Assembly (NCBI GenBank): GCA_049306275.1
Contig: JBAQQB010000044.1
Coordinates: 68,180-132,179 of the forward strand
Length of the DNA stretch: 64,000 bases
Direction of reading: 5' to 3'
Source of the DNA: JADJTT01 sp049306275
GTDB lineage: Bacteria; Bacteroidota; Bacteroidia; Chitinophagales; Saprospiraceae
Under the pieces are notes generated by a model. It did no database searches. It saw only the letters and a list, made by a program, of their open reading frames with translations, and had not been told where the DNA came from. The position numbers and the translations under genes are program-made. How positions within the stretch are numbered: the stretch's first letter is position 1; each line of letters starts with the position of its first letter. Shown here one piece after another: positions 18,026 through 26,059 of this stretch.

Positions 18026-19519
18026 ATGCAGGACAAGGCTACCTTTCAGTCGCACAAGGTTTTGTTTTTCAATACGCTCGCGTTCACGTTATGCTTTGCG
18101 GCATGGATGATCAACGGCGTGTTGGTGACGTTTCTGGTGAATACCGGCGTATTTGACTGGAGTTCTATTCAGATTGGCTGGCTGCTGGGCGTCCCGGTGC
18201 TGGTAGGCGCTTTGCTTCGCTTGCCCGTGGGGTTGCTCACGGACAGGTTTGGCGGCAAACCGGTGATGATATTTATTTTGCTCTCTTCCGCTTTGCCCCT
18301 GTACCTGTTGTCACAGGCGAACTCTTATTCTTCTTTTTTACTGCTGAGTTTCTGGTTTGGCCTGGCGGGCAGTTCTTTTGCCGCAGGGGTCGCCAATACC
18401 TCGCTTTGGTACCCTAAATCGCTTCAGGGAACGGCCATGGGCATTTTTGGCGCGGGAAACGCCGGCGCCGCCCTGACCTCGATGCTGGCTCCCAGCATAC
18501 TTCAGCGCCTCACCATGCAGGGGACGAATCTGGAAGGATGGCGCAGCCTGCCCCAGTTGTATGCCGGGGTGCTCGTGGCGATGGCGGTATTGTATTTTTT
18601 CGGAACGAAAAATAAAAGGCCCGAAGGGGGTAAGACCCTGACCGAGCGATTGAAGCCTTTAAAAGAGGTGAGGGTATGGCGGTTCGGATTGTATTATTTT
18701 TTCGTCTTCGGCGGGTTTGTCGCCCTGGCGCAGTGGCTGATTCCCTATTACGTAAATGTCTACTCCATGTCCATCGTTTCGGCTGGTTTCATGGCTACCA
18801 TTTTCAGCCTTCCTGCCGGCGTGATCCGGGCGGTGGGCGGTTGGCTGGCCGACAGAGTGGGCGCCCGGATGGTGTTGCTTTGGGTTTTCGGAGTCAGCAT
18901 CGTTTGCCTGTTTTTTCTCTTCGTTCCCAGAATGGAGATTCAGGCTCCGGGGCAGGGGGTGATGGCCGCCAGACCCGGCAAGGTGACCTCCGTAATGCCG
19001 GAGGAGATCAGGGTGGGAGAGGACGCCTATCCGCTGCTGAGCGCAAGTGGCGATTCTTCTCATGTCAGCATCCGCTTTGGAATCCATCAGGATCAGGAGC
19101 AATTTCTTTTGTTACCGACGGCGTCATTCCTTCAGGTTCCCGTGGTACAAGCCGGCGATGAGGTAGTCAAGGGGCAGTTGCTCGCCAAAGGCGTTACCAA
19201 CATATATTTTCAGGCAAACCGGTTCATCTTCACCGTATTTTTATTAATCATCGGCATCATGATGGGCTTTGGTTCCGCCGCCGTTTTCAAGCATATTTCC
19301 GACTATTATCCGGCAAGCGTGGGGTCGGTAGGCGGTATCGTGGGCGTGCTGGGCGGCCTGGGGGGCTTCTTTTACCCGATTATTTTCGGATATTTATTGA
19401 AAGCTACGGGCGTATGGACCACCTGCTGGATGTTCCTCGCCCTGATTGCCGCGATTTGTGTCGTCCTGCAGCGCCTGGCCGTAAGAGCGATTATCCGGAA
19501 GGCTCAGGAATCCACGTAA
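18026..19519 (+). CDS. narK: NarK-type nitrate/nitrite transporter with an inserted soluble domain
   Basis: A 497-aa major facilitator superfamily protein with 12 helices. The NarK features are the RLPVGLLTDRFGGKPV loop (65-79), GAGNAGAA (142-149), IRAVGGWLADRVGARMV (267-283) and GVLGGLGGFFYP (440-451). It moves nitrate and nitrite across the inner membrane for the adjacent reductase. Between helices near 300 and 397 there is an extra soluble stretch of about 95 residues. Its second half, VVQAGDEVVKGQLLAKGV, reads like the V-x-x-G-D-x-V-x-x-G-x-x-L pattern of biotinyl/lipoyl barrel-sandwich domains. That insert is not part of the E. coli NarK I know. Its start directly follows the preceding stop. 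Confidence 0.88.
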   Translation: MQDKATFQSHKVLFFNTLAFTLCFAAWMINGVLVTFLVNTGVFDWSSIQIGWLLGVPVLVGALLRLPVGLLTDRFGGKPVMIFILLSSALPLYLLSQANSYSSFLLLSFWFGLAGSSFAAGVANTSLWYPKSLQGTAMGIFGAGNAGAALTSMLAPSILQRLTMQGTNLEGWRSLPQLYAGVLVAMAVLYFFGTKNKRPEGGKTLTERLKPLKEVRVWRFGLYYFFVFGGFVALAQWLIPYYVNVYSMSIVSAGFMATIFSLPAGVIRAVGGWLADRVGARMVLLWVFGVSIVCLFFLFVPRMEIQAPGQGVMAARPGKVTSVMPEEIRVGEDAYPLLSASGDSSHVSIRFGIHQDQEQFLLLPTASFLQVPVVQAGDEVVKGQLLAKGVTNIYFQANRFIFTVFLLIIGIMMGFGSAAVFKHISDYYPASVGSVGGIVGVLGGLGGFFYPIIFGYLLKATGVWTTCWMFLALIAAICVVLQRLAVRAIIRKAQEST

Positions 19520-19567
19520 GACCGAGGGAAAGCTGTTTTTTGAAACGCTTAACACCGCCGGACCGAT

Positions 19568-20650
19568 ATGCAATACACCTATCTTAGACATTGCGGCGCC
19601 ACGGTAAAGCAGATGACCAGGGAGTTGTCGCCATCTTATTTTGCCATGGTGATGGCAACCGGGATTGTTTCCATCGCTTCCCACCTGTTGAAAATGGAGT
19701 GGGTGGCGCATGTCTTGTTTACTTTCAACATCGTTTTTTTCCTGGTATTGTGTTGCCTGACCATCGCGAGGTTTGTCTGGTACAGGGAACAATTGGTGCG
19801 CGATCTGCTGGACCATGCGCGTGCGCCGGGGTTCTTTACGATAGTTGCCGGCGTATGCGTTGTGGGGGTGCAGTTTATCATCCTGCACGGCAACTACGAA
19901 GCGGCCGTTGTGCTGTGGGGCGCCGGCATTTTGTTCTGGATGATCATCACCTATACGATTTTTACCTCCTTCACCATCAAGGAGGAGAAACCGGTTTTGG
20001 CAGATGGGATTAACGGAGGCTGGCTGCTGGCCGTCGTATCGACCCAGGCACTGGCGGTGCTCAGCGCGAAATTGTCCATGCATTTTGACGCATACAAGCT
20101 GATCATCAATTTCTTCGCTTTTTCCATGTGGCTTTGGGGCGGCATGCAATACATCTGGATGATTTCGCTGATCTTTTACCGTTATACCTTTTTCAGGTTT
20201 TCACCCGGCGACCTGTCCCCTCCTTATTGGATCAACATGGGCGCGATGGCAATCTCGACGCTGGCCGGCGCGCTGCTCATCATCAATACCCCGCACGCTC
20301 CTTTTTTGCTGTCCACGCTGGCATTTCTCAAGGGTTTCACCGTTTTTTACTGGGCTACGGGTAGTTGGTGGATACCCATGCTCTTTATCCTGGCATTCTG
20401 GCGGCATTTGTTCAAACGCTTCCCCTTCCGCTACGATCCCTTGTATTGGGGCGCCGTCTTCCCGCTTGGCATGTATACGGCTTGCACCTTTGAAATGGCG
20501 GAGGCGATGAACCTCCATTTTCTTTTTCCTCTGCCCAGATATTTTATCTATATTGCCCTGGCTGCCTGGCTGGCAACCTTCACCGGTTTCATCCGCAGTT
20601 TGGTCCAACAATTTTATTTCAACTATCACCTCTGCAAAGAGGCATCCTGA
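19568..20650 (+). CDS. TehA/SLAC1-family (TDT) anion channel-like membrane protein
   Basis: A 360-aa membrane protein with about 10 helices, beginning LSPSYFAMVMATGIVSIA, which matches the L-x-P-x-x-F-x-x-V-M-x-T-G-I motif of the tellurite-resistance/dicarboxylate transporter (TDT) family. The start may be ATG 19613 (MTRELSPSYF), which removes 15 poorly conserved residues. TDT proteins include TehA, C4-dicarboxylate carriers and the plant anion channel SLAC1. In a nar operon a role in nitrate or nitrite movement is plausible but inferred. Confidence 0.75.
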   Translation: MQYTYLRHCGATVKQMTRELSPSYFAMVMATGIVSIASHLLKMEWVAHVLFTFNIVFFLVLCCLTIARFVWYREQLVRDLLDHARAPGFFTIVAGVCVVGVQFIILHGNYEAAVVLWGAGILFWMIITYTIFTSFTIKEEKPVLADGINGGWLLAVVSTQALAVLSAKLSMHFDAYKLIINFFAFSMWLWGGMQYIWMISLIFYRYTFFRFSPGDLSPPYWINMGAMAISTLAGALLIINTPHAPFLLSTLAFLKGFTVFYWATGSWWIPMLFILAFWRHLFKRFPFRYDPLYWGAVFPLGMYTACTFEMAEAMNLHFLFPLPRYFIYIALAAWLATFTGFIRSLVQQFYFNYHLCKEAS

Positions 20651-20660
20651 ACAGCATACC

Positions 20661-20987
20661 ATGTCAAAGCCAGAAGACAAAATTCCCAAGCGTTTTACCC
20701 GGTTTATGGAACAATATCCGGAGATCGGAAAAGCCTACGGCGACCTGGGCGACGCCGTGCACAAGGCAGGCCCGCTCGACGCCAAGACCCGCGCCCTGAT
20801 CAAAGTGGCCATCTCCGGCGGCGCCATGCTCGATGGCGGATTCCATTCGCATGTGCGCAAGGCCATACAGGCCGGCGTGAGCAGGGAGGAACTGGAGCAG
20901 GTAGCCCTCCTCGCCCTGCCTACCATCGGGTTTCCCTCTATGATGGCCCTGCTGTCCTGGATCGAGGATATTTATGAAGGAAGATAA
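20661..20987 (+). CDS. Carboxymuconolactone decarboxylase (CMD/AhpD-like) family protein without CxxC
   Basis: A 108-aa helical protein starting at ATG 20661. The CMD-domain pattern is clear: LDAKTRALIKVAISGGAML, then GGFHSHVRKAIQAGVSREEL and a C-terminal helix. The redox-active C-x-x-C of AhpD is absent (there is no Cys in the protein), so peroxidase-type chemistry is unlikely. It overlaps the next gene by 14 nt, showing tight coupling. The function in the nar operon is unknown. Confidence 0.8.
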   Translation: MSKPEDKIPKRFTRFMEQYPEIGKAYGDLGDAVHKAGPLDAKTRALIKVAISGGAMLDGGFHSHVRKAIQAGVSREELEQVALLALPTIGFPSMMALLSWIEDIYEGR

Positions 20988-21654
20988 TCCAACAAGCGCA
21001 CAGCTCATGCATGATTTTAAAAATTTGAACCAGATTGACCCGCTCAGGCGGAACGCAGAAAAGGACCCGGAAATGGAGGGGCTTTCCCCCATGGACCCGC
21101 CCGACGCCTATACGCCGCCTAATCTGGAGAAGCTGGAGTACAGCCAAATGCACCCCTTCCTGCGACAGTTGGCCGATGAACACCAGTCGGCGCTCAAGGC
21201 GCTTCAGGATTTTGAAGACGCGCTGTTCGAAATCCGGGAAACCGGTATCAGCAGGGCCGCCGACAAAAAACTGCGCGATTTTTTCGAGGCTTTCGACGAC
21301 AGGATCGTGCCTCACAACCAGAAAGAGGAGCGCACCCTGTTTCCCCTTCTTCGCGAACGCCTCATGCAAAGCGGCGAGCACGGTAAAGGGGAAGAACCGG
21401 TCACCGGCGTCGATGTACTCGAAGACGATCACGCCAAGGCCCTCCAACTGGCCGCCATCGTGTTTAATTTCTTCGGGATGGCCATGCGCCTCCCCGACGC
21501 CGCTTCGCGCGCCATCGTCATGGATGCTGCCCTGGAGCAGGGCAAGAACCTGGTCGAGTTGCTCAAACTTCACATATTCAGGGAGGAAAATGTCCTCTTT
21601 GCCCAGGCGCAGCGTCTGCTGGGCAAAGAGGAAATGGATGCCATGTCCGGCTAA
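20974..21654 (+). CDS. Hemerythrin HHE domain protein
   Basis: A 226-aa protein with a helical diiron-binding domain. Candidate ligands are HPFLRQLADEHQ (about 60-72), VPHNQKEERTLFP (about 112-124), DDHAKALQ (about 150) and KLHIFREENVLF (about 198-209), the H...H-x-x-x-E...H...H-x-x-x-E layout of hemerythrins. A 55-residue acidic/proline-rich N-terminus precedes it. Such proteins bind O2 or NO or repair Fe-S clusters. It lies in the nar operon, overlapping the CMD gene by 14 nt, so a role in handling NO or O2 during nitrate respiration is inferred. Confidence 0.85.
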   Translation: MKEDNPTSAQLMHDFKNLNQIDPLRRNAEKDPEMEGLSPMDPPDAYTPPNLEKLEYSQMHPFLRQLADEHQSALKALQDFEDALFEIRETGISRAADKKLRDFFEAFDDRIVPHNQKEERTLFPLLRERLMQSGEHGKGEEPVTGVDVLEDDHAKALQLAAIVFNFFGMAMRLPDAASRAIVMDAALEQGKNLVELLKLHIFREENVLFAQAQRLLGKEEMDAMSG

Positions 21655-21665
21655 TCACCCCTGTT

Positions 21666-21854
21666 ATGAAGAAAGACGATAAAAAGAACGATCAGCCCGA
21701 TGTTAAGGAGGAAGACGGCTCCTGTGAAGCCAACGAACCGGCTTCCGGCGTCTGCTTTGCCACCAGCCCTGAAGTGCGGCCCGAATACTGCCCGGAAATT
21801 CCCGGGCATAAAATGGTTGTCCCGGAAAAACCAAAAACGGAAGACAAGGCTTGA
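21666..21854 (+). CDS. Small hydrophilic protein, unknown
   Basis: A 62-aa highly charged protein with three Cys (SCEAN, GVCFA, EYCPEIPG). It starts 11 nt after the hemerythrin gene and ends before the palindromic operator of the next unit. No domain is recognised. The regular spacing behind an operon and the non-random Cys/Pro pattern favour a real gene, but it could be a chance frame. Confidence 0.45.
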   Translation: MKKDDKKNDQPDVKEEDGSCEANEPASGVCFATSPEVRPEYCPEIPGHKMVVPEKPKTEDKA

Positions 21855-21868
21855 TGTTACGGAAAAAA

Positions 21869-21886
21869 TAAGATAATTTTATCTTA
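21869..21886. promoter_or_regulatory. Palindromic operator before the T9SS protein
   Basis: TAAGATAATTTTATCTTA, centred between 21877 and 21878, with one mismatched pair. It is the same core as at 8109, 26554 and 58021. A -7-like TATCTTTT lies at 21904-21911, and the gene start (21942) follows. Probably bound by an Rrf2-family regulator, which is inference from co-occurrence. Confidence 0.65.
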
Positions 21887-21941
21887 ATCAATGAAGATGA
21901 AACTATCTTTTACATCAATTTCATATCAAAAGCCAAATGTT

Positions 21942-23597
21942 ATGAAAAATCTACAAAAACTGATTTTTTATTTTATTGTTTCCTTTTGTTTTCCTGCCTT
22001 CCCGGCCGCCCAGATTTTTTCCTTTGCCATAGAATCGGTGAACCAGATCAACCTGGAAAGCCCCGTCTATTTGCCGAAGACCAACTTTGCGGAAATCCGG
22101 GTAAACTATGTCAATCCGTTTCCCGACAAGGTCCTGTTTTTCAATATGCTGTATCTGGCCGGTTCAGGCACAGGCGACTTGTATTGGTCGGTACAAAATC
22201 TGGCCCTGCCGCCGGACCCTGACTTTGGAAGCGTATCGACCTGGTTCGATCTCGACCCGCTCGCCATCTTTCCCGCCGGGTCAACATTCGAGTTTGCCCT
22301 CCTCTTTCCCCTGGTCACGGCTGATCCCCTGAGCGAAAAACCGCTTCCCGATTTTCCATTTGAGGCATTGATCGGGCAGCAAACCTACCTCACCGGCGAC
22401 AATGGCATCCCCGTCAATGCGCATTTGCCTCCTACATTGTCTTTAATGCCGTTTCTCACCTGGCCGCCCCCCGTGCCGCCTGTCGAGTTCAAGCACCGGG
22501 CTGATATGCCCAATATAGATCTGGACAGCACGGCTCATCCGCCCCAGCCTGGATATGCGGGCGACTACAACGCCTGCGTGCCCGCCGCCACGGCCAACAG
22601 CTTTACCTGGCTGCGCAAGCAGGAACACGTGGTCGATTCGTTGCTGACGGAAGATTACGGAATGGGGGAAGACTCATTGCGCAAAATGCTCATGGAATTC
22701 AGCGGGCAGATGATGCGTCAGAACAATGAAGGGGTCTTTCTCCCGGAAATGCTAAAGGGCAAGCTGGGCTTCATCGACAAATACAAACTTCCCGTTCGGG
22801 TCAAATATCAGGCCATCGCCTCCGTGGCGCCCATGGATACCGTTTTTTCTCCCAACCCGGCCTACGGCCATTTTGCCGATAACCAAACTACCCCCGATAC
22901 GGCGGGACAAAATACCGAATCGGTTTCGAGAGCCTGGCTCCTTCAGGAGCTTTGCGATGGGGAAGACGTGGAAATGCAATACCACTGCTGCTGGTTTCTC
23001 AACGGCGTTCACCAGCCCCAGTTCTGTTACGCGCATAGCGTTGTGCTCAACGGTATGGTCAAAGTCGGCGGCAGGTACGGTGTTTCCTGGAACGACGATT
23101 CGGATCAGGTCAACCCAGGCGGGCTGCGCAACAATTTCGGTTCACAGATATGGGTAAACAGCCAGGGCGGCAAAGACTATCTGATCCTGGATGCGCTGAG
23201 CGATACCATCCGGATCAATGCAGATTCGGTTTATACCCAGCGCTGTTTTGTGGAAAGCGCGGTTTCGGAAAGCTACGACCCCGGCGTGACGTTCGTTCCT
23301 TCTTCGGTCTACGACCCTGCCTCTTCCGGCCGGCATCCGTCCCGTGTTTTTCCCAATCCTCTTGTATCCGGACAGGATCTCTTCTGCCAGATAGAACTTG
23401 AAACGGACCATCCCGTATCGTTCAGGCTTCACTCCGTCGACGGCGCCATCTGGTTTACGCTTGAATTCGAGCCGGACCACTCAGGCCTCCATTCCTTTAT
23501 TCTTCCAGGAAAAGGGCTTCCGCAGGGAATCTATGCGCTGATCGTGGAGCAGGCAGGCCGTACCGAAACGTTGAAACTGACTGTGGTTTGGCCTTGA
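21942..23597 (+). CDS. Secreted protein with T9SS type-A sorting domain, possible C39-like cysteine peptidase fold
   Basis: A 551-aa protein starting at MKNLQKLIF (ATG 21942) with a signal peptide ending near FPAAQ. The C-terminal 85 residues (RVFPNPLVSG..., G-L-P-Q-G-I-Y, ending LKLTVVWP) are a type IX secretion sorting domain, so the protein is exported to or beyond the outer membrane. The middle contains YNACVPAATANSFTWL (a Cys followed by a helix) and CYAHSVVLNGMVKVGG (a His in a strand), with a later Asn/Asp-rich WNDDSD. This resembles the catalytic Cys and His arrangement of papain-like peptidase C39 folds, but that is tentative. It is preceded by the operator shared with the nar and bcr operons. 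Confidence 0.75.
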   Translation: MKNLQKLIFYFIVSFCFPAFPAAQIFSFAIESVNQINLESPVYLPKTNFAEIRVNYVNPFPDKVLFFNMLYLAGSGTGDLYWSVQNLALPPDPDFGSVSTWFDLDPLAIFPAGSTFEFALLFPLVTADPLSEKPLPDFPFEALIGQQTYLTGDNGIPVNAHLPPTLSLMPFLTWPPPVPPVEFKHRADMPNIDLDSTAHPPQPGYAGDYNACVPAATANSFTWLRKQEHVVDSLLTEDYGMGEDSLRKMLMEFSGQMMRQNNEGVFLPEMLKGKLGFIDKYKLPVRVKYQAIASVAPMDTVFSPNPAYGHFADNQTTPDTAGQNTESVSRAWLLQELCDGEDVEMQYHCCWFLNGVHQPQFCYAHSVVLNGMVKVGGRYGVSWNDDSDQVNPGGLRNNFGSQIWVNSQGGKDYLILDALSDTIRINADSVYTQRCFVESAVSESYDPGVTFVPSSVYDPASSGRHPSRVFPNPLVSGQDLFCQIELETDHPVSFRLHSVDGAIWFTLEFEPDHSGLHSFILPGKGLPQGIYALIVEQAGRTETLKLTVVWP

Positions 23598-23622
23598 TCC
23601 CGGGGGCTTATATGCGACGAAA

Positions 23623-23641
23623 TTGTCACAGAATGCGACAA
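23623..23641. promoter_or_regulatory. Crp/Fnr-like dyad upstream of cytochrome c
   Basis: TTGTCACAGAATGCGACAA is an inverted repeat of TTGTC(A/G)C with a 5-nt spacer, 70 nt before the start of the diheme cytochrome c gene. The half-site length fits a Crp/Fnr-family site. No such regulator is encoded in the window, so the assignment is tentative. Confidence 0.4.
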
Positions 23642-23710
23642 TTTTGAAAGGCGGGCGAGAGGATCTTCCATTCCTTTGTCATGTGATTTTTAACCAAATA
23701 ATCAATGCTT

Positions 23711-24616
23711 ATGAAAAAGATCCTCAAGTGGACGGGCATCGTCCTTTTCGCCCTGGTACTCGTTATCCTCGCTTCCTCCTGGCTCTTGTCCAGAAGTTTC
23801 AACTCCCAATTCAACAAGGTGTATGAACTGACACCGGCGCCGGTCTCCATCCCTACCGATTCAGCTTCTATCGCGAGAGGCATGGCTCTGTCGGGAGGCT
23901 GCCAGACCTGCCATGCCAAGGACCTGGCAGGCGAGGTTTTCTTCGACGACCCCAAAATCGGATCCTTGCCTTCCTCCAACCTGACCCGGGCGGCAGGCAG
24001 CGAGACGGAGAGCTATACGGACGAAGATTTTGTGCGCGCCATCCGGCATGGCCTCAACAAGCAGGGCAACCCCCTGATGATCATGCCCTCCGATTCGTAT
24101 GCCCACTTAAGCGACGAGGACCTTGGTAGCCTCATTGCCTACATCAAATCCCTGCAGCCCATCGAGCGTACCTTTGCAGGCCGCAAATTCACCTATATGG
24201 CCCAGGTCATGGCCGGGGCCGGTTTGTTCGGAGAAATGTTCCCCTATAACAAGATCGATCACGACAAGGCAAAGAACGTCACGGGGCCGCCTGTCAGCAA
24301 CGGTCTCGATTACGGAAAATACGTGGTCAGCTGGGACGGCTGCACGAACTGCCATGGCGCCAACCTGGGCGGAGGCAAATCGCCCGATCCCGTGTCGCCG
24401 CCGGTACCCGATATCAGCAAGAGCGGTCCTTCAAGCGAATGGACCCTGGAGGGATTTACGAATTTCTTCCGCACCGGGACGACGCCTTTCGGCAAGGCCG
24501 TAGATTCCAAGTTCATGCCATACCAGGGGCTGGGCGCATTGACCGATATGGAAATCGAAGCGGTGTACAACTACATCCATTCGCTGCCGCCGGCCAATCC
24601 TGCCCCTGCCCAATGA
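23711..24616 (+). CDS. Membrane-anchored diheme cytochrome c
   Basis: A 301-aa protein starting at MKKILKW (ATG 23711). An N-terminal hydrophobic helix (about 7-27) without an obvious cleavage site probably anchors it facing the periplasm. There are two heme-c motifs, CQTCH near residue 63 and CTNCH near 213, each followed by a domain with candidate Met ligands (NPLMIMPSDSY and KFMPYQGLG). The layout resembles diheme cytochromes related to sorbitol/alcohol dehydrogenase cytochrome subunits. No dehydrogenase is adjacent, so the partner is unknown. Confidence 0.85.
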   Translation: MKKILKWTGIVLFALVLVILASSWLLSRSFNSQFNKVYELTPAPVSIPTDSASIARGMALSGGCQTCHAKDLAGEVFFDDPKIGSLPSSNLTRAAGSETESYTDEDFVRAIRHGLNKQGNPLMIMPSDSYAHLSDEDLGSLIAYIKSLQPIERTFAGRKFTYMAQVMAGAGLFGEMFPYNKIDHDKAKNVTGPPVSNGLDYGKYVVSWDGCTNCHGANLGGGKSPDPVSPPVPDISKSGPSSEWTLEGFTNFFRTGTTPFGKAVDSKFMPYQGLGALTDMEIEAVYNYIHSLPPANPAPAQ

Positions 24617-24662
24617 ATAACGGGGTGGGTTTTACTAACGCGTCATCAAAACAAAACTAAAT

Positions 24663-25076
24663 ATGGAAAAGAAGCTTCTTTTTGGCACCCTGGCGGGAGC
24701 CGTTACTCTGGTTGTGTTGTCCATGGCCATTTTTATGGGATTGTTAGGCTCTACGGCAGAGCGCTGGTTCGCGGAAAACGCGGGCTGCGTCCTTTCGATG
24801 GAAGAATCGCCACTATGGGTATGGATCGTAGCCACACTGGTTCAGGCCTTCTTCCTTGCATATCTGCTCCATCGTTTGGGAGTCAGCACCTTTAAGGGTG
24901 GGCTGGTCACGGGTGCGTGGATATCTTTCCTGATGATGTTCTGGTATGGGCTGTGGACTCTTTCCACCTACAAGGCCTATACCCTGAGTTGGCTTCCCAT
25001 AGACGTCCTCATGAATACCGTCGTGGGAACCCTCACCGCCGGCGTCATCGGGCTGGTGTACGGGAAGGTTAAATAG
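24663..25076 (+). CDS. Small four-helix membrane protein, unknown
   Basis: A 137-aa hydrophobic protein with four predicted helices (about 5-28, 51-70, 78-97 and 107-134). The pattern LVQAFFLAYLLHRLG followed by GGLVTGAWISFLMMFWYGLWTLSTYKAY resembles DUF1761-like membrane proteins, but I am not certain. It sits 46 nt after the cytochrome c gene and ends in a bidirectional terminator. Function unknown. Confidence 0.7.
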   Translation: MEKKLLFGTLAGAVTLVVLSMAIFMGLLGSTAERWFAENAGCVLSMEESPLWVWIVATLVQAFFLAYLLHRLGVSTFKGGLVTGAWISFLMMFWYGLWTLSTYKAYTLSWLPIDVLMNTVVGTLTAGVIGLVYGKVK

Positions 25077-25083
25077 AAAAGAA

Positions 25084-25111
25084 GAAAGGCCGCCGGTAAC
25101 GGCGGCCTTTC
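25084..25111. terminator. Bidirectional hairpin terminator
   Basis: A perfect 11-bp GC-rich stem (25084-25094 with 25101-25111), closed by ggtaac, in the 37 nt between two convergent genes. A-rich and T-rich flanks on the two sides suit termination of both the membrane protein gene and the ric gene. Confidence 0.85.
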
Positions 25112-25113
25112 TC

Positions 25114-26049
25114 TTATTCAGCCTCCATTTGGATGGCTTTTGGAAAGAGGATGTTGTTTTCCAGGTGGATGTGCTGGTGGAGGTCTTGTTCAAACTCCTG
25201 GAGTTTGGAGAACAGCACCCGGTAGGAGGTGCAGGCGTCGGCTGGAGGCGTGAAGCCGCCGCTGAGCCTGTGGATGGCGTCCATATTTCCGCCGGCCGAG
25301 ACATGTTCGGATTCCATCATGCGGATGGGGTTGGCTATGCCGCCGAAGGGCGAAGGCGCCATGGTTTTGCCGAAACGGCGGGCGGCTGCCAGTTCCTTGA
25401 TATAGGGAAACAGGATGTGCTCCTCCTTGTACATGTGCATGCGCAGTTCGCGGGCAACTTCGTCCCACAGCTCTGCGATCTCGATCACTTCGGGATGGCG
25501 GTCGCCGTGAACCCGGGCCACTTTGGTGCTCAGTTCGTAGAGCATTGGAAAGGAATCGCTCACGTAGCGGTGGTGGGTATTGACGATGTAGTCGGTCAGG
25601 AAGTCGAGTTCCCAGTTGTTGAAATCCTGATGGAGGCCGCTATTCCGGCTTTCCGCCTCTACGAGTTCTTTTTTGACGGTATGCACGTCGAGGCCTTTGG
25701 CCTGGCAGGCTTCTTCCACCGATTGTTTTCCGCCGCAGCAGAAATCGATGCCGAATTTGCGGAAGACTTCCGCTTTCCGGAAATCGGATGCGACCAGTTC
25801 GCCAATGGTTACCGGCTGCTGGCCGGGTTCCAGTTTGGTGATGCGCACTTCCCAGAATTCAGGGCCTTCGGCCAGGTATTCCCATTCAAAAGTGCGGCCC
25901 CGCTCAGCCAGCAATTGATAATATAGGGGTTTGGGATCGTGGTCGTTGTGGATGACGAAACCGTCTCCGCCGCTCAGCGAGTCGTAGCGGTCGAAAATGG
26001 TGGGGTGTTTGAGTCTGGGTTCGATTTTTGTGACGTCTAAGGTATCCAT
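25114..26049 (-). CDS. ric: Iron-sulfur cluster repair di-iron protein RIC (ScdA/YtfE) with DUF2249 domain
   Basis: A 311-aa cytoplasmic protein that releases iron for repair of Fe-S clusters damaged by NO or oxidants. It has an N-terminal DUF2249-like domain (about 1-70, IFDRYDSL...WEVRI), a ScdA N-terminal domain with the FGIDFCCGGK motif (about 98-107), and a hemerythrin-like domain with HHRY, HGDRHPE, MHMYKEEHILFP, ESEHVSAG and HQHIHLENNILFP as diiron ligands. It lies just downstream of the Rrf2/NsrR-like regulator on the same strand, the classic NO-stress pairing. Confidence 0.93.
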   Translation of the reverse strand: MDTLDVTKIEPRLKHPTIFDRYDSLSGGDGFVIHNDHDPKPLYYQLLAERGRTFEWEYLAEGPEFWEVRITKLEPGQQPVTIGELVASDFRKAEVFRKFGIDFCCGGKQSVEEACQAKGLDVHTVKKELVEAESRNSGLHQDFNNWELDFLTDYIVNTHHRYVSDSFPMLYELSTKVARVHGDRHPEVIEIAELWDEVARELRMHMYKEEHILFPYIKELAAARRFGKTMAPSPFGGIANPIRMMESEHVSAGGNMDAIHRLSGGFTPPADACTSYRVLFSKLQEFEQDLHQHIHLENNILFPKAIQMEAE

Positions 26050-26059
26050 GTTCTATTGA

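Noticed and set aside
20661..20987. AhpD-type alkylhydroperoxidase
   Set aside because: The C-x-x-C motif is missing and the protein has no cysteine at all.
23711..24616. Cytochrome cd1 nitrite reductase or NirC
   Set aside because: It is only 301 aa with two heme-c motifs and no d1 propeller; diheme cytochrome c is the supportable call.
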